Source: DATILI01 sp035476635 (lineage in GTDB: Bacteria; Pseudomonadota; Gammaproteobacteria; Burkholderiales; Burkholderiaceae_C). Taken from it: a DNA stretch of 64,000 nucleotides. Of the stretch, positions 26,546 to 34,480 are shown one piece after another. The notes beneath the pieces were generated by a model. It had not been told where the DNA came from and did not search any database. It worked only from the letters and a program-made list of their open reading frames with translations. Location of the stretch: positions 1 through 64,000 of the forward strand of contig DATILI010000168.1 of the NCBI GenBank assembly GCA_035476635.1, read 5' to 3'. Both the position numbers and the translations under genes were made by a program. The number at the start of each line of letters is the position of its first letter. Position 1 is the first letter of the stretch.

Positions 26546-27408
26546 TCAATGCGCTCCACCCGCCCGTCGCCGTGGATGCGGGCGCGCGTGCGGCGGTTTA
26601 TCCAGCAGTTGAGGCTCACCGCCACCGGCACGAAGCCGTGGGAGCCCGAGTAGTTGATGTGCACCGCCATCGCCGTGGTGTTGCCGCCGGTACCCATCGG
26701 GCCGAAGCCCATGTCGTTGATGGCCTCCAGCAGGCGCTGCTCCATGCCGGCCAGCAACGGTTCGGGGTTGGTCTGGCCGAACGGACGCAGCACCGCCTCC
26801 TTGGCGATCCTGGCCGCATGGTCAAAGGTGCCGCCGATGCCCACGCCCACCACGATCGGCGGGCACGCTTGCGAGCCGGCCTTGACGACCGTATCCAGCA
26901 CGAAGTCCTCGATGTTCTGCAACGAGGGATAGACGAAGGTCTCGATCGCTTCCCAGCGGCCCGTGCCCATGGCCTTGGGCGCGCAGGTAATGTCCATGTA
27001 ATCGGCGTCGTCGAGCACGTCGAAGCTCACGATCGGGATGTCTTTGCCCGAGTGGCTGCGCTCATGGGTCAGCGGGTTGGTCACCATCTTCAGGATCGGC
27101 GGATCAATGCGCGCGGCCAGGCGGGCGAAACCGTCGACAATGGCCTGCCGCACCTGGCCCGCGAACTGCACGCGGGTGCCGATCTTGATGCTGTAGGTGG
27201 GAATACCCACGTCCGAACACACCAGCCCGTCGGTGCTTTCCGCCGCATCGGCGCTTTTCAGCATGATGGTCAGCGTCTTGCGGCCGGTCTCGTTGCTCTC
27301 GCGCGGAACGGCAGCGCGCAGCGCCTGCTTGGTGTCCTCCGGGATCTTCTTCAGCGACCACTCGTAGAGGTCGGCAGTGACCCGCGTGATCTGTTCGCTC
27401 GTGATCAT
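26542..27408 (-). CDS. Class I fumarase / L(+)-tartrate dehydratase alpha subunit
   Basis: A 288-residue subunit with three conserved cysteines for a [4Fe-4S] cluster at Cys64 (LVCSDVG), Cys142 (ITCAPK) and Cys182 (QACPPIVVGVGIGG). The C-terminus carries MGTGGNTTAMAVHINY. It is the next-to-last gene of the IclR-linked catabolic operon. Stand-alone paired subunits in such operons often act on methylated or substituted fumarates rather than being housekeeping fumarase, which is inference here. Confidence 0.88.
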   Translation of the reverse strand: MITSEQITRVTADLYEWSLKKIPEDTKQALRAAVPRESNETGRKTLTIMLKSADAAESTDGLVCSDVGIPTYSIKIGTRVQFAGQVRQAIVDGFARLAARIDPPILKMVTNPLTHERSHSGKDIPIVSFDVLDDADYMDITCAPKAMGTGRWEAIETFVYPSLQNIEDFVLDTVVKAGSQACPPIVVGVGIGGTFDHAARIAKEAVLRPFGQTNPEPLLAGMEQRLLEAINDMGFGPMGTGGNTTAMAVHINYSGSHGFVPVAVSLNCWINRRTRARIHGDGRVERIE

Positions 27409-27417
27409 GGTGTCCCT

Positions 27418-28407
27418 TCAGCAGGCCGGCAGGCCCGCATGTCTTGCCCTCAGCCGCGCCAGCGCACGAACGCCGGCGAGCGTCGGCACCGGCATCGCCA
27501 CCGCGGCGGCGCATTCCAGCAGCGTGCCGAGGATGGCCTCGACCTCCACCGGGCGGCCGGCCTCCAGGTCCTGCAGCATCGAGGTCTTGATGCGCCCGAG
27601 TTGGCGGGACTGCGCAATGCGGCGCTCGGGTTCGATGTCCCGTCGCAGGCCGAGGCGGCCGCCGATGCCCAGTACCTCTTCCATCATCCGCACGAATAGC
27701 GCGTGCAGATCGGGGTCGTCGATCATTTCGTCGGTCGTCGCGCCCGTCAGCAGGCTCACCGGGTTGAAGCAGGCGTTGCCCAGCAGCTTGAGCCACACGT
27801 CCTGCCGAATGTCGTCGCTGGTCTGTGCGTCCAGGCCCGCAGCCTGCAACCGCTGCGCCAGCGCATCGGCGCGCTCGCTGCGGCCCCCTCCCGGCTCGCC
27901 CAGCACGAGGCGCCCACCGCTGTCGTGCTGCACCACACCGGGCTGCGGGCAGTGGCAGGCGGCGAACACGCTCAGTCCCAGCACGTGCGGCAGCGGCAGC
28001 GCCCGCTCGGCCTCGCCCCGCGGGTCGACGCTGTGCAGCCGCAGGCCCGAACAAGGCTGGCCGGGTGCAAGAAAATACCACCACGGCAGACCATTACTGG
28101 CGCTCAGCACCAGCGTTTTCTCGTGCAGCAGCGGCTGCAAGCTGGGCGCGATGGCCGGCAGCGAAGGCGCCTTCACCGTGACGAGCACGACGTCCTGCGG
28201 CCCGAGTTCGGCCGCGCTGGCCGCGGCGCGCACCGGCACCACGTCGCGCTTGCCGCCGCTGCGCAGCTCGATGCCAGTCGTGGCCAGCTGCTGCAGCGTG
28301 GCGCCGCGGGCGAGCACGCTCACAGTCTCGCCGGCGAGCGCCAGCCGCGCCGCGAGCCAGCCACCGATCGCGCCGGCTCCCACAACGCAGATGCGAACGG
28401 GCGTCAT
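27418..28407 (-). CDS. 2-Dehydropantoate 2-reductase family (PanE/ApbA) protein
   Basis: A 329-residue NADP-dependent reductase. The dinucleotide motif VVGAGAIGGWLAARLA is at the N-terminus, and the C-terminal domain contains WLKLLGNACFNPVS with the conserved Lys. In pantothenate synthesis this fold reduces ketopantoate; in a catabolic operon like this it more likely reduces or oxidises another 2-keto/2-hydroxy acid. It lies 9 bases before the Fe-S hydratase alpha gene and overlaps the cupin gene by 4 bases. Confidence 0.85.
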   Translation of the reverse strand: MTPVRICVVGAGAIGGWLAARLALAGETVSVLARGATLQQLATTGIELRSGGKRDVVPVRAAASAAELGPQDVVLVTVKAPSLPAIAPSLQPLLHEKTLVLSASNGLPWWYFLAPGQPCSGLRLHSVDPRGEAERALPLPHVLGLSVFAACHCPQPGVVQHDSGGRLVLGEPGGGRSERADALAQRLQAAGLDAQTSDDIRQDVWLKLLGNACFNPVSLLTGATTDEMIDDPDLHALFVRMMEEVLGIGGRLGLRRDIEPERRIAQSRQLGRIKTSMLQDLEAGRPVEVEAILGTLLECAAAVAMPVPTLAGVRALARLRARHAGLPAC

Positions 28408-29252
28408 GCCGCAGGCAGCGGGTAATCGCTCTCGTTCGCCACCTTGCCGGGCTTGCTGGCGAAGTCCATCCGCGGCGGGGCGAAGATGTCCAACAGCCAG
28501 GCACCGCCGGCGTTAATGTTGCGGCTGGTATGGATCACCTTCGGCGGGATCACCGTCAGCGAGGGGCTCCCCACCTCAGCGTGCTCGTCGTCCCGCCACG
28601 CGTTCAAGTCCGCCGTCCACGGGTAGCGCATGTGGTGCACCCACTGGCCCTGGATGGCCAGCGAGCCCTGCTCGAAGTCCGCGTGCGTGTGCGGGCTGAG
28701 CTTGCTCACGTCGCGCGGCGCCGGCCGCGGGAGCATCACGTTCACCATTAGGTTGGTGCTGCGGAAAATGCGCATGTTGCTGCCCGCCTGCGTGTACCGC
28801 GCGAGCGGATAGTGGCGCAGCTTGAAGCCGTCGGCCGGCGTGGGCCAGGGCACGAGCGGCGCCACGTCGGGCGCGCCCTGTGCGTAGTCGGCGGCATTGT
28901 CCGCCAGCGCCAGCAGGTCCTTGGCCTGGTGCGAGAACACGCAGACGACCTGGCCGCCCCCTTCGACGACGACTTCGCTGTCGCCGGGCGGAAATATGGT
29001 GAGCGATTCGGCCCGGGCCCGCACGCTCTCGCTGCCGGCGCGCAGGGTGGCGCCGGTGTCCGGCAGGAACACGATGTACTCGTCGGGTTGACGCTGGCGC
29101 GCGAGGCGGGCACCGGCCTCGGCCTGCGTGACCGTGACGATGAAGTTGGCGCCGCGCGCGATCCAGGTGCGGGCACCGGGGGTCTCGAGCTGCGGCGGGC
29201 GGTCGTGGTGGCGCACGCAGGAGGCGCCGCGAAGGGGAGTGGCAGTGCTCAT
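28404..29252 (-). CDS. Cupin-domain protein of unknown function
   Basis: A 282-residue protein I cannot place in a named family. The C-terminal half has a cupin metal site pattern: His188 and His190 (SPHTHADFEQG), Glu194 and His241 (PPKVIHTSRN). The N-terminal half looks like a second, metal-free cupin barrel (IFPPGDSEVVVEGGG). A bicupin of this size could be an isomerase or a dioxygenase. The ATG at 29252 overlaps the aldolase stop; a much longer frame upstream is a shadow of the aldolase gene. Confidence 0.7.
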   Translation of the reverse strand: MSTATPLRGASCVRHHDRPPQLETPGARTWIARGANFIVTVTQAEAGARLARQRQPDEYIVFLPDTGATLRAGSESVRARAESLTIFPPGDSEVVVEGGGQVVCVFSHQAKDLLALADNAADYAQGAPDVAPLVPWPTPADGFKLRHYPLARYTQAGSNMRIFRSTNLMVNVMLPRPAPRDVSKLSPHTHADFEQGSLAIQGQWVHHMRYPWTADLNAWRDDEHAEVGSPSLTVIPPKVIHTSRNINAGGAWLLDIFAPPRMDFASKPGKVANESDYPLPAA

Positions 29253-30007
29253 GATTTCGGGGTGGAGGAAGTTAGGGGACGGGCGATGGCCTGGACGGCC
29301 TGGCGCAGCAGCGACTGGTCGGAGCCCTGGATGAACCAGCGCACGCCCAGAGCGCGGTACTTGTCGCGCTCCGCGGTGCTGCCGACGAACATGCCAACCT
29401 GCTTGCCGGCGGCGAGGCCGGTACGAATCACGTGCTCGGTGGCCTCGCTCACGCGCAGCTCCTGCGCGCTGTCGAGGCCCATCGAAAGCGCGAGGTCCGC
29501 GCGGCCGATGAAGAGCGCGCCGACGCCGGCGACGGCCGCGATGTGCGCGGCGTTGCCCACCGCCTGCACGCTCTCGATCTGGCACACCACGACGTTGCGG
29601 TCGCCCTCGCGGATAGCTTCCTTCATGCCGAGCGCGCCATAGCCGGCCGCGCGCGGCGAGCTGGAATAGCCGCGGTCGCCGCCGACGTAGCGGCAATGCG
29701 CGACCACGTCCGTCGCGTCTTGCGCCGTGTCCACGTGCGGCACCAGCACGCCGGCGGCGCCCAGGTCCAGCACCGACAGCAGGCTGGCGGCTTCGCGATC
29801 CTGTATGCGCACCAGCAGGGGCAGCGCCGCCGCGCGGCCCGCCATCATCGCGAGGTCGAGTGACGCGCGGTCGAAGGGTGCGTGCTCGGCGTCGAGGACC
29901 GCGAAGTCGAGGCCGCTGCCGCCTAGGATCTCGATGGCGTGCGGCGAGGTGGTCTTGACGAAGGTGCCGACGTGGTACTCGTCGCCGGCGGGCAAGGCGT
30001 AAGTCAT
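29249..30007 (-). CDS. HpcH/HpaI-family aldolase
   Basis: A 252-residue class II pyruvate aldolase-like protein. It shows GLDFAVLDAEHAPFDR near the N-terminus, PLLVRIQD (substrate Arg), VCQIESVQAVGN (metal Glu) and FIGRADLALSMG (metal Asp), the layout of 2-keto-3-deoxy-sugar-acid and 4-hydroxy-2-oxoheptanedioate aldolases. It would split a 4-hydroxy-2-oxo acid into pyruvate or oxaloacetate plus an aldehyde. It sits between the flavin reductase-like gene and the cupin gene with 4-base spacing or overlap. Confidence 0.87.
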   Translation of the reverse strand: MTYALPAGDEYHVGTFVKTTSPHAIEILGGSGLDFAVLDAEHAPFDRASLDLAMMAGRAAALPLLVRIQDREAASLLSVLDLGAAGVLVPHVDTAQDATDVVAHCRYVGGDRGYSSSPRAAGYGALGMKEAIREGDRNVVVCQIESVQAVGNAAHIAAVAGVGALFIGRADLALSMGLDSAQELRVSEATEHVIRTGLAAGKQVGMFVGSTAERDKYRALGVRWFIQGSDQSLLRQAVQAIARPLTSSTPKS

Positions 30008-30011
30008 GGTG

Positions 30012-30647
30012 TCATTCCGTGGGTTCGCCGGGCGGCCGCTGCAGGGCCGGCCGGTGGAAGATCTCGCCGAGCGCGGCGTAGTACGGGCCGCCCAGGCGGG
30101 CGATCGGCCGCAGCTTGACGCTGTCGACGTTGCGGCCGTCGTACACGGCCTGCGAGAGGTGGAACACCAACACCTCGCCGATGTAGAGCGTGTTCAGGCC
30201 ACGGCCCAGCGTCACCGCCTGGTCGAGCTTGCACTCCATATGGATCGGTGAAGCGGCGATGCGCGGCACCGGCGTCACGGTGCCCGGCAACAGTTCGATG
30301 CCGAGCGCCTCGGGCTCGCCGACTTCAGGCGGGTAGTCGGCGCCGCAGCGGTGCATGGTTTCCATCACGGCTTCAGTCGCCACGTTGACGCAGAACCAGC
30401 CGGTCGCGCGGATGTTGCGCGCCGTGTCCTTCAGCTCACCGAGCCGCGTGCCGATGTTCACCGCCAGCATCGGCGGGCTGTGCGCCACGTAGTTGTACGA
30501 GCTGAAAGGCGCGGCATTCACGCGGCCCTCCGGGCTGACCGTGGTGATCCACGCGACCGGCCGCGGCACCACCGCCCCGCAGATCAGGCGGTAGGCCGTG
30601 GCCGTGTCCATGCCCTCGGCCGAGACAGTGGTGAAAGCGTGCGTCAC
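30012..30647 (-). CDS. Flavin reductase-like, FMN-binding protein
   Basis: A 211-residue protein of the flavin reductase/DIM6-NTAB group: RLICGAVVPRPVAWITTVSPEG at the start of the fold, SPPMLAVNIG and GWFCVNV in the core. I use a GTG start at 30647, which overlaps the amidohydrolase stop (GTGA) and gives VTHAFTTVSAEG; an internal Met 12 codons later is an alternative. Members supply reduced flavin to monooxygenases or bind FMN for other chemistry. No flavin-dependent monooxygenase lies in this operon, which is odd. Confidence 0.8.
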   Translation of the reverse strand: MTHAFTTVSAEGMDTATAYRLICGAVVPRPVAWITTVSPEGRVNAAPFSSYNYVAHSPPMLAVNIGTRLGELKDTARNIRATGWFCVNVATEAVMETMHRCGADYPPEVGEPEALGIELLPGTVTPVPRIAASPIHMECKLDQAVTLGRGLNTLYIGEVLVFHLSQAVYDGRNVDSVKLRPIARLGGPYYAALGEIFHRPALQRPPGEPTE

Positions 30648-31585
30648 ACCCTGGCCTTGTGGCCGCCCTTGAGGAACACGCGGCGGCCGGTGTCGTGCCA
30701 GACAGCGCACTGCTCCGCTGGCGTCAGCAGCGTGGACGCGTCGAGCATGCGCTGCACCATGTCCTTGTAGGTGCCCGAGGAGGTGCCGATGTCGGAGCCC
30801 CACATCACGTGGTCGGCGCCGAACAGGTCGACCGCGCGGCGCAGCACCTTGTCGGCCGGGATGCCGCCTTCGCGGCAGATGTCCAGGTTGATCGAGGTGA
30901 ACTTGAAGAAAATGCGGTCGCGGCCGGCCAGCTGCTCGTAGCGCTCGTCCAGGCCGAAGTGCTCGCCCTCGTCCATCTCGGGCTCGAGCAGGTGGTCCAA
31001 CACGATGAGGGTGTCGGGGAAACGCTCCGACAACTCGAGAATCGCCGGGATCGAGGGCCCGCCGCCGCCTTGCGACAGCACTTCGAGGTCCATCACGATC
31101 CCGGATTCGTTGACGGCTTCCCAGCTCTTGAGCGCGGCCGGTGAGTTGAGCCAGGGCATGCTGCCGTCTGGCTTGCGGCCGCCGAACAGGCGCAGGCCTG
31201 TGAGGCCATGGTCCTTGACCATCCGGCGCACGAGGTCGGGCGTGCCGGGGTCCTCGGCGTCGAGGATCACCACCGCGCAGAAGATCTCCGGATGCGCGTT
31301 GGACGAGTCGAGGATGTAGCTGTTGTCGTAGCGGTAGATCATCCGCTTCTGCACAGCGACGGCGCCATCGACGTTTTCCTCCTGCATCCAGCACAGCATG
31401 CGCGAGGTGTCAGGCACTTCGTGGACGGGATGGGGGCCGTGATGGCCGCCGGGGCGGCCGATCACGCCGGGCGCGCGATAAGGCGCATCGGCGGCACGCT
31501 GCATCGGGTTGCGCGGGTAACGTGCCTGGTCGTCAGCGACCAGGTGGGCGTGCGAATCGAACAGGAGGGGGCGGGTGGTCGTCAT
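30644..31585 (-). CDS. Amidohydrolase family (TIM-barrel) hydrolase or decarboxylase
   Basis: A 313-residue metal-dependent TIM-barrel protein. The HxH motif is in FDSHAHLV near the N-terminus, a further His in IVLDHLLEP, and the catalytic Asp in MWGSDIGTS. This subfamily includes 2-pyrone-4,6-dicarboxylate lactonase and hydroxybenzoate/resorcylate decarboxylases. It is the second gene of the operon after tctC, with 7 bases between. In a set with an aldolase and hydratase it would fit lactone opening or decarboxylation. Confidence 0.86.
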   Translation of the reverse strand: MTTTRPLLFDSHAHLVADDQARYPRNPMQRAADAPYRAPGVIGRPGGHHGPHPVHEVPDTSRMLCWMQEENVDGAVAVQKRMIYRYDNSYILDSSNAHPEIFCAVVILDAEDPGTPDLVRRMVKDHGLTGLRLFGGRKPDGSMPWLNSPAALKSWEAVNESGIVMDLEVLSQGGGGPSIPAILELSERFPDTLIVLDHLLEPEMDEGEHFGLDERYEQLAGRDRIFFKFTSINLDICREGGIPADKVLRRAVDLFGADHVMWGSDIGTSSGTYKDMVQRMLDASTLLTPAEQCAVWHDTGRRVFLKGGHKARV

Positions 31586-31592
31586 GTGGTCT

Positions 31593-32552
31593 TCAGTCCA
31601 GGGTGATGCGGGCGTAATCGATGACCTTCTTCCACTTGGCGCTGTCGGTGGTCATCAACAGCGTCAGTTGTTGGGGTGTGCCCCCCATGGGGGTGGCGCC
31701 GAACTGCGCCAGCTTGTTCCGCGCTTCCGGCGTGGCGAGGATGGCGTTGATTTCCTTGTTCAGGCGGTCCACGACGGGTGCGGGGATGCCGGCGGGGCCG
31801 ACGATGGCGAACCACACCGTGGCTTCCGCGGCGATGCCCTGTTCAACAGCCGTCGGCATCTCGGGCAGGCCGGCAAAACGCTGGCGCGATGTGACGGCCA
31901 GGCCCTTGAGCTTGCCGGACTGAATCTGCGGGACCAGCGAGGTGATGGGCATCACCACCGCATCGACGCTGCCGCCCACGGTGTCGGTGATCGCCGGCGT
32001 GTCGCCCTTGTACGGCACGCTCAGCGCATGGACCTTGGCCTGCGTCTTGATCAGTTCGGCGGTGAGGTGGCCGATGGTGCCGTTGCCCGGATTGGCGATG
32101 GACAGCTTGCCGGGCTTGCTGCGCGCCTGCTCGAGGAACTCCTTCAGATTGTTCACCTTGAGGCCCGGATTGGCCGCGATGCCCATCGGGATCTCGCCGA
32201 CGGCGACGATTGGCGTCAGGTCCTTCAGGGGGTCGAAGGGCATGCTCTTGTAGAGGAATTTGTTGTTTGCGAGCGGACCCGAGGTGGACAGCGCGATGGT
32301 GTGGCCGTCCGGCTGGGCTTTGGCGGCCAGGTCGGTGCCGAGGTTGCCGCCGGCGCCGGCCTTGTTGTCCACCACCACCTGTTGGCCCAGCTTCTCCGAC
32401 AACCGCTGCGCGATGAGGCGCGCGACCGCGTCGGTGCTGCCGCCGGCGGGGAAGGGAACGATCATGGTGATGGGTTTGGCGGGCCAGTCGGCAGCGAAGG
32501 CGGGCAGCGCGGTGGCGAGGGCGAACGCGGCGAGGGCAATGCGTCTTTTCAT
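31593..32552 (-). CDS. Bug/TctC-family solute-binding protein, first gene of IclR-linked operon
   Basis: A 319-residue periplasmic binding protein with a signal peptide (MKRRIALAAFALATALPAFA). Family motifs TMIVPFPAGGSTDAVARL, VVVDNKAGAGGNLGTDLA and VPYKGDTPAITDTVGG are clear. The ATG at 32552 has AAGGAGA about 9 bases upstream. It heads an operon of eight tightly packed genes down to 25925 and is preceded by a perfect 9-base inverted repeat that probably binds the adjacent IclR protein. The bound ligand is presumably the pathway's carboxylate. Confidence 0.92.
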   Translation of the reverse strand: MKRRIALAAFALATALPAFAADWPAKPITMIVPFPAGGSTDAVARLIAQRLSEKLGQQVVVDNKAGAGGNLGTDLAAKAQPDGHTIALSTSGPLANNKFLYKSMPFDPLKDLTPIVAVGEIPMGIAANPGLKVNNLKEFLEQARSKPGKLSIANPGNGTIGHLTAELIKTQAKVHALSVPYKGDTPAITDTVGGSVDAVVMPITSLVPQIQSGKLKGLAVTSRQRFAGLPEMPTAVEQGIAAEATVWFAIVGPAGIPAPVVDRLNKEINAILATPEARNKLAQFGATPMGGTPQQLTLLMTTDSAKWKKVIDYARITLD

Positions 32553-32619
32553 GAGGCGGGTCTCCTTGGGATGCCCGCATGATGGGCGCCGGCCGCCCCG
32601 CAGCCAAGCCAAAATTCCC

Positions 32620-32642
32620 AACTTTCCGTGACGCGGAAAGTT
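32620..32642. promoter_or_regulatory. Perfect palindrome, probable IclR-family operator
   Basis: AACTTTCCG-N5-CGGAAAGTT: two perfect 9-base arms around 5 bases. The TTTCCG/CGGAAA core is like known IclR-family sites. It lies 68 bases upstream of the tctC start codon and touches the final base of the IclR stop codon, exactly where an operator controlling the downstream operon is expected. Confidence 0.65.
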
Positions 32643-33421
32643 CAGGCGCGAGCGGCGAGCGCCTTCAGCGCCTTCGAAATTTGCACCGAAGCCTGCTGCA
32701 ACGGAGGCAGGAACAGCGCCACAGCCTGGTCCACCGTCAGCGCGGAGCTGAACCATGTGAGGCCGATGGTCGCCACCACGCGCTGGCTTTCGAAGATCGG
32801 CACGGCGATGGTGGACGACTCGGGCCGCACACGAGGGTCGCGCAGCGCGTAGCCGCGCGCACGCACTTCGGCCAGCATGGAACGCATGGCGGCTTCATCG
32901 GTCGCGAGCCGTTCCCCCTCCGGCGCAGAACGCGCGAGCAGTTCGATGAGCGCGTCCTGCGCAGCCGGCTCGCAGAAGGCCAGGTAGGCGCGGCCGAGTG
33001 CCTGCCTCAGCAGGCTCAGGCGCATGTTGATCGTCGAATGGAAGAAGGAGAGTGGTGACTGCGGGATCGTGCTGTAGCGCACGACCATCGCGTCGCCATC
33101 CGGCACGGCCACCGAGACCGGCCACTTGAGGTCGCGCGTGAGCGCGTCGGCAACAGCCACCGAGGCCTCCATGATGCGCGGCTCGCTGTGATAGCCGCTG
33201 GCCAGCGCGGTGACTTCCGACGTGAGGTAGTAGGCACCGTATTGCGGCGCGTGCCGCACCAGCCCCTCGGCCTCCAGCGTCCGCAGAAGGCGCACGATCG
33301 TGGGTTTGGGAAGCGCGGTCTGCTTATGGATCGCGTCGAGCGTGGAGACGGGCTGGCGGTTCAGGGCCCTCAGGATCTGAAGCGCCCGGACCACGACGTT
33401 GACGGGGCGCTGTGCGGCCAT
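32642..33421 (-). CDS. IclR-family transcriptional regulator
   Basis: A 259-residue IclR protein. The winged helix spans roughly residues 10-75 (ALQILRALNRQPVSTLDAIH, then LPKPTIVRLLRTLEAEGLV), followed by the GAF-like effector domain with the C-terminal VPIFESQRVVATIGLT block. I start it at MAAQRPVN (33421); the 30-residue upstream extension is not family-like. It lies on the same strand as and upstream of the eight-gene operon, and the palindrome at 32620 is at its 3' end. Confidence 0.88.
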   Translation of the reverse strand: MAAQRPVNVVVRALQILRALNRQPVSTLDAIHKQTALPKPTIVRLLRTLEAEGLVRHAPQYGAYYLTSEVTALASGYHSEPRIMEASVAVADALTRDLKWPVSVAVPDGDAMVVRYSTIPQSPLSFFHSTINMRLSLLRQALGRAYLAFCEPAAQDALIELLARSAPEGERLATDEAAMRSMLAEVRARGYALRDPRVRPESSTIAVPIFESQRVVATIGLTWFSSALTVDQAVALFLPPLQQASVQISKALKALAARA

Positions 33422-33500
33422 GGAACTCCGGGAGCCGAGGGATGTCGCCGCAGTGTATCCCAGCGGTTCGGGCGGCCGTCGGCCTGAGCCGGCAGCTGAG

Positions 33501-33938
33501 ATGGCGACCAATTGGTTGGCGTACGCCCTGCGCTTCCATGCCGCGCCCGATGAATTCGCCGCGCTCCGTCACAAGGTAGTGAGGAGGGCAAGCGTATCTT
33601 CGCCGTCGCCAACCGCTACTACGCCGACATGGTGGCCGGCGGAGCCGATTTCGCCTGGGAGTCCGCCGAACATCTGGTCGAGGTGGACCAGAGCCGTTAT
33701 CACCAGGTGCTGACGGGCGAGCAACGCCTGGCGCTGATCGACGAGGACGGCGTGACCGCGGAGTTGTTGATCGACGGTTTCGGCCCGGTCACCTCGGACC
33801 CGCTCCTGAAGAATGAAGTGACGCTGGCTTTCTGCCGTTGGTTCAAGGACTACACGTCACCCGCGCCCTACCGGTACACAGGCGCGGTGGCAGCGAGCCT
33901 GGCCGCCGGCATAAAGGTGGTGGTGCGCCAGATCGATG
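33501..33938 (+). pseudogene. Amidohydrolase fragment with a frameshift
   Basis: Reading from the ATG at 33501 gives MATNWLAYALRFHAAPDEF...LRHKVV, then a probable one-base deletion near 33580 (GTGAGGAG for GTGGAGGAG) shifts the frame and the protein continues EEGKRIFAVANRYYADMVAGGA... to VVVRQIDG. This is the N-terminal region seen in one amidohydrolase subfamily (SAEHLVEVD, LALIDEDGVTAE). It stops abruptly at about 33938 where an unrelated scrap begins on the other strand. Roughly two thirds of the gene are missing. Confidence 0.65.
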
Positions 33939-33941
33939 GAT

Positions 33942-34080
33942 GCACGCGCGCTTATTGTTCATCAGGTCAAACCTTGCGAGCACGAAGGTACCTGTACAGA
34001 TGCCCAGGATCGGCGTGCCCGCAGCATCGACGCGGCGCAGGAACTCCACGTAGCGCCGGTCTGCTTCGCCGACTATGTCA
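33942..34080 (-). pseudogene. GlxA/DJ-1-domain AraC regulator fragment
   Basis: The minus strand encodes VEFLRRVDAAGTPILGICTG then TFVLARFDLMNNKRACIH. GICTGTFVLA is the nucleophile-elbow segment of the GATase1-like domain in GlxA-type AraC regulators. Only about 45 codons remain, with neither gene end. Confidence 0.6.
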
Positions 34081-34216
34081 TCGCCCTTCGCACCAGCGCA
34101 ACCCGCGCCTGCATGAGCTTGCCGGTGGCGCGGAAGATACTGCGGTAGATTCCGATGCCGACAATGCTCTCGCCGCCGTCAACCAAGCTTTCCAGTTCGA
34201 AACGGTAGCTGTCCCA
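34073..34216 (-). pseudogene. SnoaL-like protein fragment
   Basis: Minus-strand translation SYRFELESLVDGGESIVGIG, then RATGKLMQARVA, matches the middle of the intact SnoaL-like protein at 39212-39601 (GYRFELQNLIDGGDQVVGVG, RATGKEMQARVA). About 45 codons survive. It is one of three SnoaL-type loci in the window. Confidence 0.65.
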
Positions 34217-34229
34217 CTGCGCATGGCGC

Positions 34230-34330
34230 TCACAGCGCGCACCCGTCGGGGTCGCAGACGAAGAACGCCTCGGCCGAGCTTGTTGCGGCGGGGCGGGGCC
34301 TCCAGCCAGCTGCGCGAGGGCTGACGCCAC
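34230..34330 (-). pseudogene. Possible VOC/glyoxalase C-terminal scrap
   Basis: The minus strand ends with SSAEAFFVCDPDGCAL and a stop at 34230; FFV-DPDGCA is characteristic of VOC-domain C-termini. Only about 16 codons are convincing. Together with the three scraps just upstream it fills the gap between IclR and the second tctC module. Confidence 0.35.
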
Positions 34331-34337
34331 TCCCCGG

Positions 34338-34480
34338 ACAAACCCCAGGCTGCACCAGAAAAGCGCAAGCCGTGCAGTTTTTTCCAAACGCCCGCAGGCC
34401 CTTGCACGAAGAATCGGGACTTCGCACACCCCAGGAGCGTCCCATTGAACCCTTCCATGCACCGCCGCGCCATTTTGGCC
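34338..34480 (+). repeat. Leader repeat, copy 3 (tctC leader)
   Basis: Third copy of the leader found at 8312 and 8816 (AAACCCCAGGCTGCACCAG, CAAGCCGTGCAGTTTT, CGAAGAATCGGG), ending in AGGAG and a TTG start at the position of the ATG of copy 2. It begins the second tctC-BKACE module. Confidence 0.75.

Noticed and set aside
28404..29696. A 430-codon open frame covering the cupin gene.
   Set aside because: Its first 147 codons are the antisense-frame shadow of the aldolase gene; the cupin gene starts at 29252 with an overlap to the aldolase stop.
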